Assembly (NCBI RefSeq): GCF_011806385.1
Contig: NZ_JAATOX010000029.1
Location: 1-36,156 of the forward strand
Source: Phaeobacter sp. HF9A
Lineage (GTDB): Bacteria; Pseudomonadota; Alphaproteobacteria; Rhodobacterales; Rhodobacteraceae
Direction: 5' to 3'
DNA: 36,156 nucleotides
Shown here: in pieces, positions 14,391-22,412 of the stretch
Layout: each line of letters opens with the position of its first letter
Position numbering within the stretch: position 1 is the first letter of the stretch
Translations under genes and position numbers: made by a program
Notes under the pieces: model-generated
Told to the model about the DNA's origin: nothing
Database searches by the model: none
What the model saw: the letters and a program-made list of their open reading frames with translations, nothing else

Positions 14391-14988
14391 TGGCCCATCC
14401 TTTCGGTTTGAACATTGGGTCGGCGTAATGGCCGATTTCCATCTCGATGCCATGCGCCAGCTGGCTGTCGCGCAGCTGTTTCGGGGCGGGGTGGCGATAG
14501 ACCGCGTCATTGCCGTCGATGGTCTGCGCCTCGTGGTCCTTCTTGGCGCCGAGGCGCTCTGCCAGACGGATCGAATCGAGGTTCTTGGGGTCGATGTAGC
14601 TGACCGCGCCGTCCCAGCCGGCCTTGGTGTAGAAGTAATTGCGCGCCGCATGGGTGGCTTCCAGCGCATAGCCCTTGCCGGCCTTTTCGGGCCAGATGAT
14701 CCAGGCGATCTCGCGCTCTGGCCAGCCTGCGGGCTGCCAGCCGCCGGCCATGCCGTAGGTCTCATCCGTCAGCTTGTCGTGGATCATCCACATGCCAAAG
14801 CCGCGGATCTGCCAATGGCCGATCTCGGCAGCATAGAGCATCCAGGTCTCATAGGTATTGAGAGGCCCGCCCATGAAGCGCGCGCGGTATGAGGAAAACG
14901 TGGCCTTGAAGTTCGGGTAATCCACGGCCTCGGGGCCGCGCAACACCAGACGACGGGTTTCGATCACCGGAATGGAGGGGGTGCTCAT
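14383..14988 (-). CDS. GNAT-family N-acetyltransferase (first of a tandem pair by position)
   Basis: The protein has 201 aa. The GNAT fold of the RimJ/RimL-like type 3 branch is visible: TRRLVLRGPEAVDYPNF at the N-terminus and IAWIIWPEKAGKGYALEATHA, the acetyl-CoA-binding region. VSYIDPKNLDSIRLAERLGA, the last conserved motif, follows. The gene starts inside the stop of the other GNAT gene (ATGA overlap, 14985-14988), and its own end overlaps the chorismate mutase start. The two GNATs are paralogues that share YID-K-N--SI-LA-R-GA. The acceptor substrate is unknown; proximity to rpsP makes a ribosomal protein an attractive guess only. Confidence 0.88.
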   Translation of the reverse strand: MSTPSIPVIETRRLVLRGPEAVDYPNFKATFSSYRARFMGGPLNTYETWMLYAAEIGHWQIRGFGMWMIHDKLTDETYGMAGGWQPAGWPEREIAWIIWPEKAGKGYALEATHAARNYFYTKAGWDGAVSYIDPKNLDSIRLAERLGAKKDHEAQTIDGNDAVYRHPAPKQLRDSQLAHGIEMEIGHYADPMFKPKGWAID

Positions 14989-15515
14989 GCGTAGGCCTCC
15001 AGTCCCGGGCCAGAGCTGTCGGGCAGGTGGCGATAGACCAGATCCATGGCGTCATAGGTCGGCGCATCCGGGTCCAGCGCCGCGCCCATACGCTTGGCCA
15101 GCGCGATGGATCGCCGGTTCTTCTGGTCGATGTAGCTGACCAGCGTCGGCACTTCCAGAATCTCGAAGGCATAGTCGCGCATCGCAGAGGCGGCCTCAAA
15201 GGCAAAGCCGAGGCTTTCGAACCCGTCAAAGACGATCCAGCCCAGCTCCAGTTCCGGGAAATGCGGCGGCTGGCTGATGCAGACCTGGCCCGCAAACTCG
15301 CCGTCCTTGGTCTCGATCGCCAGACCACCCCAGCCGAAGACCTCCCAGGAGCCGATCTCCGCCATCAGGCCGGTCCACATCTGCGAGAAACTGTCCGGCT
15401 TTGCCACATAGCGGGACCGGTCGCTCTGGAAAAAGTTCCAGAACGGGTCCAGATCGCTGGCCTCATGCGGGCGCAGGATCAGGCGATCGGTTTCTATGGT
15501 GGGGGCGGAACTCAT
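14985..15515 (-). CDS. GNAT-family N-acetyltransferase (second paralogue)
   Basis: The protein has 176 aa. Signature segments are IETDRLILRPHEASDLDPFW, ELGWIVFDGFESLGFAFEAA (acetyl-CoA site) and VSYIDQKNRRSIALAKRMGA. The first base of its ATG is also the last base of the NIPSNAP stop codon (TGATG at 15515). It is upstream in transcription of its paralogue, to which it is fused by an ATGA overlap. Most likely a product of tandem duplication, since only the motif regions are strongly alike. Substrate unknown. Confidence 0.88.
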   Translation of the reverse strand: MSSAPTIETDRLILRPHEASDLDPFWNFFQSDRSRYVAKPDSFSQMWTGLMAEIGSWEVFGWGGLAIETKDGEFAGQVCISQPPHFPELELGWIVFDGFESLGFAFEAASAMRDYAFEILEVPTLVSYIDQKNRRSIALAKRMGAALDPDAPTYDAMDLVYRHLPDSSGPGLEAYA

Positions 15516-15850
15516 CAGAAGGTCTCAAGCGCCTCGATCGGGGCCGCGTCCAGAACCGGGCGGGTGAAGCTGCGATCATAGCGGCGGATACAGCCGGTGC
15601 GCTGGGCAAAGGCAAAGGCGGTCTGGCACTCGACATCATCGGCGGAGGCGATGCGATAGGCTTCATAGGCGGCCAGCGAGGGATAGGAGAACATCGCATA
15701 GGCCACATCATTGGCGCCCTCGCTGGGCAGCCAGTAGCCGTGGTGCGTGCCGCCCATGCGGTTCACCAGACCGATCCAGACACGTGCATAGGCCTCAAAG
15801 GCCGCAACCTGATCGGGGTCGATTTCGTATCGCAGGGTGCAGGTGATCAT
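15515..15850 (-). CDS. NIPSNAP-family protein
   Basis: The protein has 111 aa and a ferredoxin-like alpha-beta barrel fold of the NIPSNAP/dimeric type. Evidence is the start MITCTLRYEIDPDQVAAFEAY, the core GGTHHGYWLPSEGANDVAYA, and FSYPSLAAYEAYRIA. The family is widespread and its biochemical role in bacteria is not settled. The start overlaps the ffh stop (ATGA), which makes it the second gene of the operon. Confidence 0.85.
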   Translation of the reverse strand: MITCTLRYEIDPDQVAAFEAYARVWIGLVNRMGGTHHGYWLPSEGANDVAYAMFSYPSLAAYEAYRIASADDVECQTAFAFAQRTGCIRRYDRSFTRPVLDAAPIEALETF

Positions 15851-17391
15851 TTCTTCTTCCCGAAACCGGAGAGGCCACCGGGCAGGCCCATGCCGCCACC
15901 GAGACCGCCAAGACCGCCGAGGCCCCCAAGACCGCCTTTGCCGCCCATGGCCTTTGCCGCCGCTTCCAGCGCCTTGGGGTCCATTTGGCTGGGATCCATG
16001 CCGCCGGGCAGGCCACCGGCCATATCGGGCATGCCGCCGCCCTTGCCGAACATGCCTTTCATGGCCTGTTTCAGCATGCCGCCTTTGCCCATCTTGCCCA
16101 TTTTCTTCATCATGTCCGCCATCTGGCGGTGCATTTTCAAAAGCTTGTTGAGGTCGGAGACCTGCATGCCGGAGCCCGCCGCGATGCGTTTCTTGCGGCT
16201 GGCCTGCAACAGCGCCGGGTTGGCGCGTTCTTTCTTGGTCATCGACTGGATCATGGCGATCTGGCGCAGGATGGCCTTGTCGTCGAAACCGGAGTCTTCG
16301 ACCTGCTTGGCCATTTTGCCCATGCCCGGCATCATCTGCATCATGCCCTGCATGCCGCCCATCTGCTGCATCTGTTCCAGCTGCATGCGCAGGTCGTTCA
16401 TGTTGAACTGACCTTTCATCATGCGCTTCATCATGCGCTCGGCCTGTTCGGCCTCGATGGTTTCCTGTGCCTTCTCGACCAGCGCGACGATGTCGCCCAT
16501 GCCGAGGATGCGGCCCGCGATCCGATCCGGCTCGAAGGTCTCGATGGCATCCATCTTCTCGCCGAGGCCGACAAAGCGGATCGGCTTGCCGGTTACCGCG
16601 CGCATCGAGAGCGCCGCACCGCCGCGCCCGTCGCCGTCCATTCGGGTGAGCACCACGCCGGAGATGCCGATCTTGGCGTCGAATTCCTCGGCGACCTCAA
16701 CCGCGACCTGACCGGTCAGACCATCGACCACAAGGAGCGTTTCGCGCGGGGTGACCACGTCGCGGACGTCCTCGACCTCTTTCATCAGGACTTCGTCGAT
16801 CTGCAAACGACCGGCGGTGTCCAGCATATAGACGTCATAACCACCCAGCGCGGCCTGTTGCTTGGCGCGTTTGGCGATATCGACCGGGGTTTGTCCGGGC
16901 ACGATCGGCAAGGTATCCACGCCGACCTGGGCGCCGAGCACCGCGAGCTGTTCCATCGCCGCCGGGCGATAGACGTCGAGCGAGGCAAGGAGGACCTTCT
17001 TGCCCTCTTTGTCCTTCAGCCGCTTGGCGAGTTTCCCGGTGGTGGTGGTTTTACCCGAGCCTTGCAGGCCGACCATCAGGATCGGCGCGGGCGGGTTGTC
17101 GATCTTCAGCGCGCCGGGATCCCCCTCGCCGCGCAGGGTCTCGACGAGCGCGTCATGCACGATCTTGACGACCTGCTGACCGGGGGTCACCGATTTGGTG
17201 ACCGCCTGGCCGGTGGCCTCTTCCTGCACCCGTTTGACAAAATCACGCGCCACCGGCAGCGAGACATCGGCTTCGAGCAGGGCAACGCGGACCTCGCGCA
17301 GGGCGGTCTTGACGTCATCCTCAGAGAGGGCGCCCTGTTTGGTCAGCCGGTCAAAGACACCGGATAGGCGTTCGGATAGATTTTCAAACAT
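15847..17391 (-). CDS. ffh: signal recognition particle protein Ffh
   Basis: Ffh binds signal sequences and the 4.5S RNA and delivers ribosomes to FtsY. The start at 17391 (514 aa, MFENLSERLSGVFDRL) has a perfect AGGAGG 8 nt upstream; the frame runs open further upstream without support. The N domain covers about residues 1-95. The GTPase G domain has GLQGSGKTT (108-116), DTAGR (about 190) and TRMDGDGRGG (about 250). The methionine-rich M domain spans about 300-435. A long Gly/Met/Lys tail follows, containing four GGLGG-like repeats and ending GFGKKK. It is first in the operon, behind a structured leader. Confidence 0.97.
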   Translation of the reverse strand: MFENLSERLSGVFDRLTKQGALSEDDVKTALREVRVALLEADVSLPVARDFVKRVQEEATGQAVTKSVTPGQQVVKIVHDALVETLRGEGDPGALKIDNPPAPILMVGLQGSGKTTTTGKLAKRLKDKEGKKVLLASLDVYRPAAMEQLAVLGAQVGVDTLPIVPGQTPVDIAKRAKQQAALGGYDVYMLDTAGRLQIDEVLMKEVEDVRDVVTPRETLLVVDGLTGQVAVEVAEEFDAKIGISGVVLTRMDGDGRGGAALSMRAVTGKPIRFVGLGEKMDAIETFEPDRIAGRILGMGDIVALVEKAQETIEAEQAERMMKRMMKGQFNMNDLRMQLEQMQQMGGMQGMMQMMPGMGKMAKQVEDSGFDDKAILRQIAMIQSMTKKERANPALLQASRKKRIAAGSGMQVSDLNKLLKMHRQMADMMKKMGKMGKGGMLKQAMKGMFGKGGGMPDMAGGLPGGMDPSQMDPKALEAAAKAMGGKGGLGGLGGLGGLGGGMGLPGGLSGFGKKK

Positions 17392-17590
17392 GCCTTCGGC
17401 CTCCTTTGCCGGTTTATGATGCGTGCCCCTGATGTAAGGAGCGGTGAAACGGAACACAATCGCCCAAGGGTGCGATGGCAGAATGGGGGCTCTCCAAGCA
17501 GAGAGGCCCCCACGGGCGCAACGCGCTGGTGGAGGGCGATCCCCGACACGGGTCAGGGACCGGAAGACACAGTTGCTCCCGGGATTTGAA
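17392..17590 (-). other. structured 5' leader of the ffh operon
   Basis: The predicted transcript from the promoter at 17594-17622 has about 200 nt before the ffh ATG, and no credible ORF. It contains a strong stem-loop at 17485-17511: GGGGGC plus TCTC pairs with GAGA plus GCCCCC, with one bulged base and a CAAGCA loop. It also has smaller stems such as GCGC-AAC-GCGC (17516-17526) and ATCGC...GCGAT (17459-17476). I see no match to a riboswitch class I know. Together with the promoter gap to 17813 this accounts for the 420-bp stretch without a gene. Confidence 0.45.
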
Positions 17591-17593
17591 GAG

Positions 17594-17622
17594 GGCCTAT
17601 CGCTACAGCGGGCAAGAGTCAA
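17594..17622 (-). promoter_or_regulatory. candidate promoter of the ffh-trmD operon
   Basis: On the minus strand TTGACT (17622-17617), a 17-bp spacer and TAGGCC (17599-17594) match the strong -35 / weaker -10 style of this group. The perfect palindrome CCGATATATCGG (17639-17650) sits about 17 bp upstream of the -35. Confidence 0.5.
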
Positions 17623-17749
17623 GCCAGACTGCGCAAAACCGATATATCGGGCCTGCCGGCGCATCGGCGGATATCGACCCAAGACCGCTATTTCTGGCGG
17701 GTCGCCGCCTTTGGCTGCACTCGCTACACTCTTGCGCGGCGAGATCACA

Positions 17750-17777
17750 TTGACCCGCCGCTGCCAGAGTGTACAAG
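17750..17777 (+). promoter_or_regulatory. candidate promoter of the unknown gene at 17814
   Basis: TTGACC (17750-17755), a 16-bp spacer and TACAAG (17772-17777) give a plausible promoter about 30 bp upstream of the gene's start. Confidence 0.4.
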
Positions 17778-17813
17778 GCTCTTTCGGCTGCACATAGGGA
17801 GAAGAGTATAGTC

Positions 17814-18536
17814 ATGACGAAAGTTCTTATTCTTGGAAGTGCACCCTATGCGACCGAAGCTGCCGACTGGCCGCGTGACGCGTTTGACCATGTGGTTGCG
17901 ATCAACAACGCCTGGGGCATTCGCCCTGACTGGAGCCATATGATTCACCCAGAGGACTTCCCGCTGGATCGTCGTCCGGTCTTGCTGGAATCAGGGCAGC
18001 GGCTGGTGACGGCCGTGGACTATGTGCCGGCGCAGAACAGCTTTGGCGGCTTTGTCTATGCCGGGGGCACGATGGCCTTTACCGCGGGGTATTGGGCCCT
18101 GGCGGCGCTCAACCCGACCCATCTGTGTTACTTTGGCTGCGATATGGTCTACCCCAAGACCGGCGCGACGCATTTCTACGGGGAGGGCACGGCAGATCCG
18201 CTGCGCGCCGATGTGACCCTGGCCAATCTGCCGGCCAAGGCCCGGCGTCTGGAGTATTTCGCCGCAGAGCAGGGCTGCGCCGTGGTCAACCTCAGCCCCT
18301 ATGAGAGCGTCCTGCCCTATCAGCGCGCAAGCCTGGAGACGCTGACCCAGACGGCCCCGACCTATTTTGATCGGCAGCGGGCGCTGGATTTGCGCAACCG
18401 CGAACAGGCGCTGGGGTATTTCGTGCCCTCCGGGCGCTATTGGGAGCAGGCAGAGCGCTTCCGGCCCGAGAAGATTGCCGAACTGGATGCTGGCTGGCTC
18501 AACACTGCGCTGCCCCGGGTTGCGGCGGTCGCCTGA
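17814..18536 (+). CDS. uncharacterised protein with Rossmann-like N-terminus (240 aa)
   Basis: The ATG at 17814 has GGGAG about 14 nt upstream, a loose spacing; the in-frame start at 17769 has less support. The protein opens MTKVLILGSAPYATEAADWP, a beta strand followed by a Gly-Ser loop as in nucleotide-binding folds. AINNAWGIRPDWSHMIHPEDFP and FGGFVYAGGTMAFTAGYWAL follow, then CYFGCDMVYPKTGATHFYGEG. The pattern recalls proteins that handle nucleotide sugars or glycans (DUF115/MptE-like), but I cannot assign a family. There is no signal peptide or membrane anchor. It stands alone, divergent from ffh. Confidence 0.75.
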   Translation: MTKVLILGSAPYATEAADWPRDAFDHVVAINNAWGIRPDWSHMIHPEDFPLDRRPVLLESGQRLVTAVDYVPAQNSFGGFVYAGGTMAFTAGYWALAALNPTHLCYFGCDMVYPKTGATHFYGEGTADPLRADVTLANLPAKARRLEYFAAEQGCAVVNLSPYESVLPYQRASLETLTQTAPTYFDRQRALDLRNREQALGYFVPSGRYWEQAERFRPEKIAELDAGWLNTALPRVAAVA

Positions 18537-18627
18537 GGGCAGGACCGCGCCACAAAATCGCGTTGCCGAGGGGGCGGGTCTTCTGCCACAACACCCGCGA
18601 CAGGATCAAAGATCACGCGAGGGCCAG

Positions 18628-19155
18628 ATGGACGCTTCATCCGCATTTCAGGACAGCCTGCCGCTGTCGTCAGACGCGCTGCTGGCGCAGCTCGATGACT
18701 GGGGCATTTCCTATGTGCTGCACCAGCATGTGCCGCTGCGCACGGTCGAAGAGGCCAAGGCGGTCGAGGCGGATCTGCTGGTGCCCGGCGAACAGGCCCT
18801 GCGGCTGAAAAACCTCTATCTGCGGGACCGCAAGAAGCGCAACTATCTGGTGTCGCTCAATCAGGACCGCGAGATCGACCTGAAAGCGCTGGGCGCCGAG
18901 CTCGGCGCGAGTGGTCTTTCCTTTGGCTCGGCGGACCGGCTGCTGGAGTTCCTCGGCATCCGCCCCGGCGCCGTCAGCCCGCTGGCGATGATCACCGGCG
19001 CGCCGAAAGATGTGCGCTTTGTCATGGATGCAGAGGCGAGAGAGGCCGATGTCATCTATATGCATCCGCTGGTCAACGACCGCACCCTGGCTATTCCGCG
19101 TGCGGACCTGATGCGCTTTTTTGACAAGATCGGCATCACGCCGGAGTGGATCTAG
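18628..19155 (+). CDS. proX: prolyl-tRNA editing protein ProX/PrdX (YbaK family)
   Basis: This free-standing deacylase hydrolyses mischarged Ala-tRNA(Pro). ATG 18628 (175 aa) has GAGGG just upstream. Family segments are LLAQLDDWGISYVLHQHVPL, TVEEAKAVEADLLVPGEQAL, the hallmark LKNLYLRDRKKRNYLVSL, and DLKALGAELGASGLSFGS. LGIRPGAVSPLAMI and the C-terminal YMHPLVNDRTLAI complete the fold, and the Lys of LKNLYLRD is the expected active-site residue. The gene is probably monocistronic or weakly linked to the gene before it (91 nt gap). The symbol is by family; do not confuse it with the glycine betaine binding protein of the same name. Confidence 0.88.
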   Translation: MDASSAFQDSLPLSSDALLAQLDDWGISYVLHQHVPLRTVEEAKAVEADLLVPGEQALRLKNLYLRDRKKRNYLVSLNQDREIDLKALGAELGASGLSFGSADRLLEFLGIRPGAVSPLAMITGAPKDVRFVMDAEAREADVIYMHPLVNDRTLAIPRADLMRFFDKIGITPEWI

Positions 19156-19280
19156 GCTCCGCAGGCTTGTGCCCTGTCGCGCGATGATCATTTGCACCTG
19201 CGAACGCAATTTGTGATACTGGCGGGGAACTGTGCGGATGTGCGCAGGTCTTTGAACACTATATTGCGTGGCAGGGCAGC

Positions 19281-20159
19281 ATGGACAACTGGGATGAGGT
19301 GCGGACCGCCTATCAGGTGGCGCGACTGGGAACGGTGAGCGGCGCGGCCGAGGTTCTGGGCGTGCACCACGCCACGGTGATCCGACATATTGATGCGATC
19401 GAGTCCTGGCTGGGGGTGAAGCTCTTCCAGCGTCATGCCCGCGGCTATACCCCGACAGAGGCGGGGCTGGATCTGTTGCGCGTGGCGCAGGCCACCGACG
19501 ATCAGTTCAGCCAGCTTGTGGGCCGCCTGAAGGGGCAGGGCGACGAGGTCTCGGGCGAATTGGTGGTCACCTCGCTCTCCTCCATGGCGCCGATGCTGGC
19601 GCCGGAGCTGGCGGAGTTCCGTCGCCGCCACCCGGATCTGGTCATTCGCTATCTGACCGGGGACCGTTTGTTCCGTCTGGAATATGGCGAAGCCCATGTG
19701 GCGCTGCGCGCTGGTGCCGTCCCGGAACAGCCCGACAATGTGGTGCAGCCCTTCCTGAATGCGCGGCTCGGGCTTTATGGCTCGCGCGGCTATGTCGAGG
19801 AGCATGGCATGCTCAAGGGGCAGGACGACATGGTCAACCACCGGTTTGTCGCCAGCGACAATGCCGACAGCCGCGCGCCCTTCGAGCGCTGGTTGCGCGA
19901 TGCGGTCCCGGAGGAGAACATCGTCTTTCGCTGCTCGGATGCCGAATCCGCCCGCCATGCGATCCGCGCGGGGGCTGGGCTGGGGTTTGTCTCCCTTTGG
20001 GAGGCGGCGAGCGACACGGATCTGGTCCAGGTGATGGCCCCGATGGAGGAATGGTCCAGCAATCTCTGGCTGGTGACCCATGTCGATCTGCACCGCACCA
20101 ACAAGGTCCAGAGCTTCGTGCGCTTCCTGAAAGAGCGCGCCAAGGACTGGCCGCAATAA
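19281..20159 (+). CDS. LysR-family transcriptional regulator
   Basis: The protein has 292 aa. The N-terminal helix-turn-helix (about residues 4-62) reads AYQVARLGTVSGAAEVLGVH, then HATVIRHIDAIESWLGVKLF and GYTPTEAG. The effector-binding domain spans about 90-285. The winged helix has HHATVIRHI where most members have xxAVSRxI, as in a roseobacter subgroup. The stop codon TAA shares its last base with the ATG of the DMT transporter downstream (TAATG), so the regulator and transporter are co-translated. Confidence 0.88.
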   Translation: MDNWDEVRTAYQVARLGTVSGAAEVLGVHHATVIRHIDAIESWLGVKLFQRHARGYTPTEAGLDLLRVAQATDDQFSQLVGRLKGQGDEVSGELVVTSLSSMAPMLAPELAEFRRRHPDLVIRYLTGDRLFRLEYGEAHVALRAGAVPEQPDNVVQPFLNARLGLYGSRGYVEEHGMLKGQDDMVNHRFVASDNADSRAPFERWLRDAVPEENIVFRCSDAESARHAIRAGAGLGFVSLWEAASDTDLVQVMAPMEEWSSNLWLVTHVDLHRTNKVQSFVRFLKERAKDWPQ

Positions 20160-21091
20160 TGACAACAGGTGAAAAGACGCAGCGAAAGCCGATGGCGGCC
20201 ACACCGTCGTTGCGCGACAGCCACAAGGGGCATCTGGCGATGCTGGCGTTCTCGGCACTGGTGGCGGGGTCCTTCTCGCTGGGGTCGCTGGTCGCCAATG
20301 AGATCGCCCCGGCCGCGCTCAATGCGCTGCGGTTTGTGCTGGCGGGCATGCTGATCGGCGCGGCCTGCGCCCTTGGGCCGGGGGTGAAGCGCCGCGATTT
20401 CACCGCGCCCTGGCGCTATCTGCTCCTGGGCAGCATCTTTGCGGTCTATTTTGTGCTGATGTTCTATGGGCTCAAGACCGCGGACCCGGTGCAGGCTGCG
20501 GCGGTCTTTACCCTGACCCCGGCCATGAGCGGCGTCTTTGGCTGGCTGTTGTTGCGCCAGGTCACCACCGCCCGGATGGCGCTGGCGCTGGTGATCGGCG
20601 GGCTTGGCGCGCTTTGGGTGATCTTTCGCGCCGATATGGAGGCGGTTCTGCGCTTTGAGATCGGCCCGGGCGAGGTGATCTATTTCTGGGGTTGCGTGGC
20701 GCATGCGCTCTATACGCCGCTGGTGCGACGGCTGAACCGGGGCGAGCCGGCAGTGGTCTTTACCTTCGGGATGCTGATCGCCGGGGCGCTGGTGCTGATC
20801 GTCTTTGGCTGGCGGGATCTGCGCGCCACCGATTGGATGGCGCTCAAACCCATCGTCTGGATCGGGGTGCTCTATCTTTCGGTCTGCGCTTCGGCGATGA
20901 CCTTTGTGCTGCTGCAATTCGCCACCCTGCGGCTGCCCTCGGCCAAGGTGATGGCCTATACCTATCTGGTGCCGATCTGGGTGATCCTCTGGGAAATCGC
21001 GCTGGGGCAGGGCTGGCCGCCGGGCATGATCCTCTGGGGAATTGGCCTGACCATCGTGGCGCTGTGGCTGCTTCTGAAGGACGAGCACTGA
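20159..21091 (+). CDS. DMT-superfamily (EamA) transporter
   Basis: The protein has 310 aa and about ten hydrophobic segments in two EamA repeats (about residues 22-160 and 170-305). Repeat cores are NALRFVLAGMLIGAA, then FYGLKTADPVQAAAVFTLTP, and in the second half FATLRLPSAKVMAYTYLVPI, the conserved helix with a central Pro. The ATG at 20159 overlaps the LysR stop, and other in-frame starts lie at residues 12 and 28. It is a likely metabolite exporter controlled by the adjacent LysR protein. The gene ends 12 nt from the convergent ArsR gene. Confidence 0.85.
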   Translation: MTTGEKTQRKPMAATPSLRDSHKGHLAMLAFSALVAGSFSLGSLVANEIAPAALNALRFVLAGMLIGAACALGPGVKRRDFTAPWRYLLLGSIFAVYFVLMFYGLKTADPVQAAAVFTLTPAMSGVFGWLLLRQVTTARMALALVIGGLGALWVIFRADMEAVLRFEIGPGEVIYFWGCVAHALYTPLVRRLNRGEPAVVFTFGMLIAGALVLIVFGWRDLRATDWMALKPIVWIGVLYLSVCASAMTFVLLQFATLRLPSAKVMAYTYLVPIWVILWEIALGQGWPPGMILWGIGLTIVALWLLLKDEH

Positions 21092-21103
21092 CGTGCCCTG
21101 CGA

Positions 21104-21433
21104 TTAACCGTCGTCGTGCAGCTCACTTTCCAGGAACCGTTCAAAGGCATCCAGGTTCACCGGTTCGAACTGGCCAAACCCCTGCATCCAGACCGAGGCC
21201 GCCCGCATGGCGTCGGGCTGGAGCTTGCACCATTTCACCCGTCCTCGCTTTTCCTGCTGGATCAGCCCGGCGCGGGTGAGGATGGTCAGATGCTTGGAGA
21301 TCGCGGCCAGTGACATCTCGAAGGGCTCCGCCACATCGGTCACAGCCATATCGTCCTCCAGCAGCATCGACAGGATCGCGCGCCGGGTCGGGTCGGCCAG
21401 AGCCGCAAAGACGGTATCAAGAGCGTCAGTCAT
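21104..21433 (-). CDS. ArsR-family transcriptional regulator
   Basis: The protein has 109 aa. The start at 21433 (MTDALDTVFAALADPTRRAI) is supported by AGGA about 9 nt upstream, and the longer frame to 21502 is not needed. The winged helix shows ADPTRRAILSML, VTDVAEPFEMSLAAISKHLT, ILTRAGLIQQEKRGRVKWCK, typical of the ArsR branch often paired with SRPBCC-domain proteins. The metal-binding ELCVCDL motif is absent, so it is unlikely to sense arsenic or zinc. No SRPBCC gene is nearby. The divergent DMT transporter at 21519 is the likely target. Confidence 0.88.
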   Translation of the reverse strand: MTDALDTVFAALADPTRRAILSMLLEDDMAVTDVAEPFEMSLAAISKHLTILTRAGLIQQEKRGRVKWCKLQPDAMRAASVWMQGFGQFEPVNLDAFERFLESELHDDG

Positions 21434-21518
21434 GACAGACTTCCTAAAGCGCAGAATCCGGGTCGACAATGGCGAACAAGCTGTCACAAAACCACGGAGC
21501 ATTTAAGGAGGGGCGGTC

Positions 21519-22406
21519 ATGGCGCTGCGCTATTGGATTATCATTGTGACATTGGGCGCGGCCTGGGGGATGTCCTTTACCTTTAACGCGGTGCTTCTGC
21601 GGCAGCTGGATCCGCTCTGGATCACCACCGGGCGGGTGGGCTTTGGCGCGCTGGGCTGTTGGATCTATCTTCTGGCGCGGGGCTACAGCTGGCGCATCCC
21701 GCCTGCGCGGGCCCTGGCGCTGATGGGCTTTGGCCTGCTGAGCTATGCCATTCCGTTTTCCTGCTACGCGATCGCCCAGCAGCATATCGCCAGCGGCGTC
21801 GCGGGGATCGTGAACGCCAGCACCCCGGCGCTGGCGGTTGTGGTGACCCATTTCTGGCCGGGTGGCGAGCGCGCAAGCTGGCGCAAGAGCCTCGGCGTTG
21901 CCTGTGGTCTGTCCGGTATCGTGATCCTGTCCCTACCGATCCTGCAAAATGGCCAAAGCTCCGCCGCCTGGGCGGTCCTGATCATGCTGGGCGCGCCCCT
22001 GTGCTATGCGATCTCGGTCAATGTGGCACGCCGCTTTCGCGATCTGGAGTCCGTCGTGCTGGTGGCCTGGGCGCTGAGTGGCGCGAGCCTCGGGGTTTTG
22101 CCGCTCTCTCTGCTGAGCGCAGGTTTGCCGGGCGCGCTGACCCCGCAGGGCTGGGGCGCGCTGTTGGTGATCGGCTTCGGGCTGACCTCGGCGGCCTTTA
22201 TCATCTTTTACTGGGTGTTGCCCCGGGTGGGGCCGACCAATGTCACCCTGCCGACGCTGATCGCGCCCGCCTCGGCGCTGTCGCTGGGGGTGCTGGTACT
22301 GGGAGAGCCGCTGGCCGCCAGCCACCTGGCGGGTTTCGGGGCGATCCTCTTTGGCCTCTTGCTGATTGACGGGCGGCTGTTTCGCCGCCGCCTGCGCATG
22401 GCATGA
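21519..22406 (+). CDS. DMT-superfamily (EamA) transporter
   Basis: The protein has 295 aa and about ten membrane helices in two EamA repeats (about residues 5-140 and 150-290). Segments include GAAWGMSFTFNAVLLRQLDP, IASGVAGIVNASTPALAVVV and, in the second repeat, LPRVGPTNVTLPTLIAPASA. TAAGGAGG lies 8 nt before the ATG, a near-perfect ribosome binding site. It is divergent from the ArsR gene with an 85-bp gap. The substrate is unknown, and it is a different subgroup from the DMT protein at 20159. Confidence 0.85.
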   Translation: MALRYWIIIVTLGAAWGMSFTFNAVLLRQLDPLWITTGRVGFGALGCWIYLLARGYSWRIPPARALALMGFGLLSYAIPFSCYAIAQQHIASGVAGIVNASTPALAVVVTHFWPGGERASWRKSLGVACGLSGIVILSLPILQNGQSSAAWAVLIMLGAPLCYAISVNVARRFRDLESVVLVAWALSGASLGVLPLSLLSAGLPGALTPQGWGALLVIGFGLTSAAFIIFYWVLPRVGPTNVTLPTLIAPASALSLGVLVLGEPLAASHLAGFGAILFGLLLIDGRLFRRRLRMA

Positions 22407-22412
22407 TCAAGA

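Noticed and set aside
15862..15945. Repeated units that might be read as a CRISPR or minisatellite
   Set aside because: They are codon repeats for Gly-Leu-Gly in Ffh, with no spacers and no cas genes nearby.
15401..16411. Long plus-strand open frame (336 codons) opposite ffh
   Set aside because: It is Pro/Arg-rich low-complexity sequence caused by the Gly-repeat tail of Ffh and the high GC content, with no ribosome binding site or family match.
17485..17590. Resemblance to the bacterial SRP RNA on the plus strand next to ffh (GGGGGCTCT start, GGTCAG at 17551, CCGGAAG at 17560)
   Set aside because: The core tetraloop helix is not formed: the bases after GGAA do not pair with those before it and the conserved AGCAGCC side is absent. 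It lies opposite the ffh leader and the match is piecemeal.
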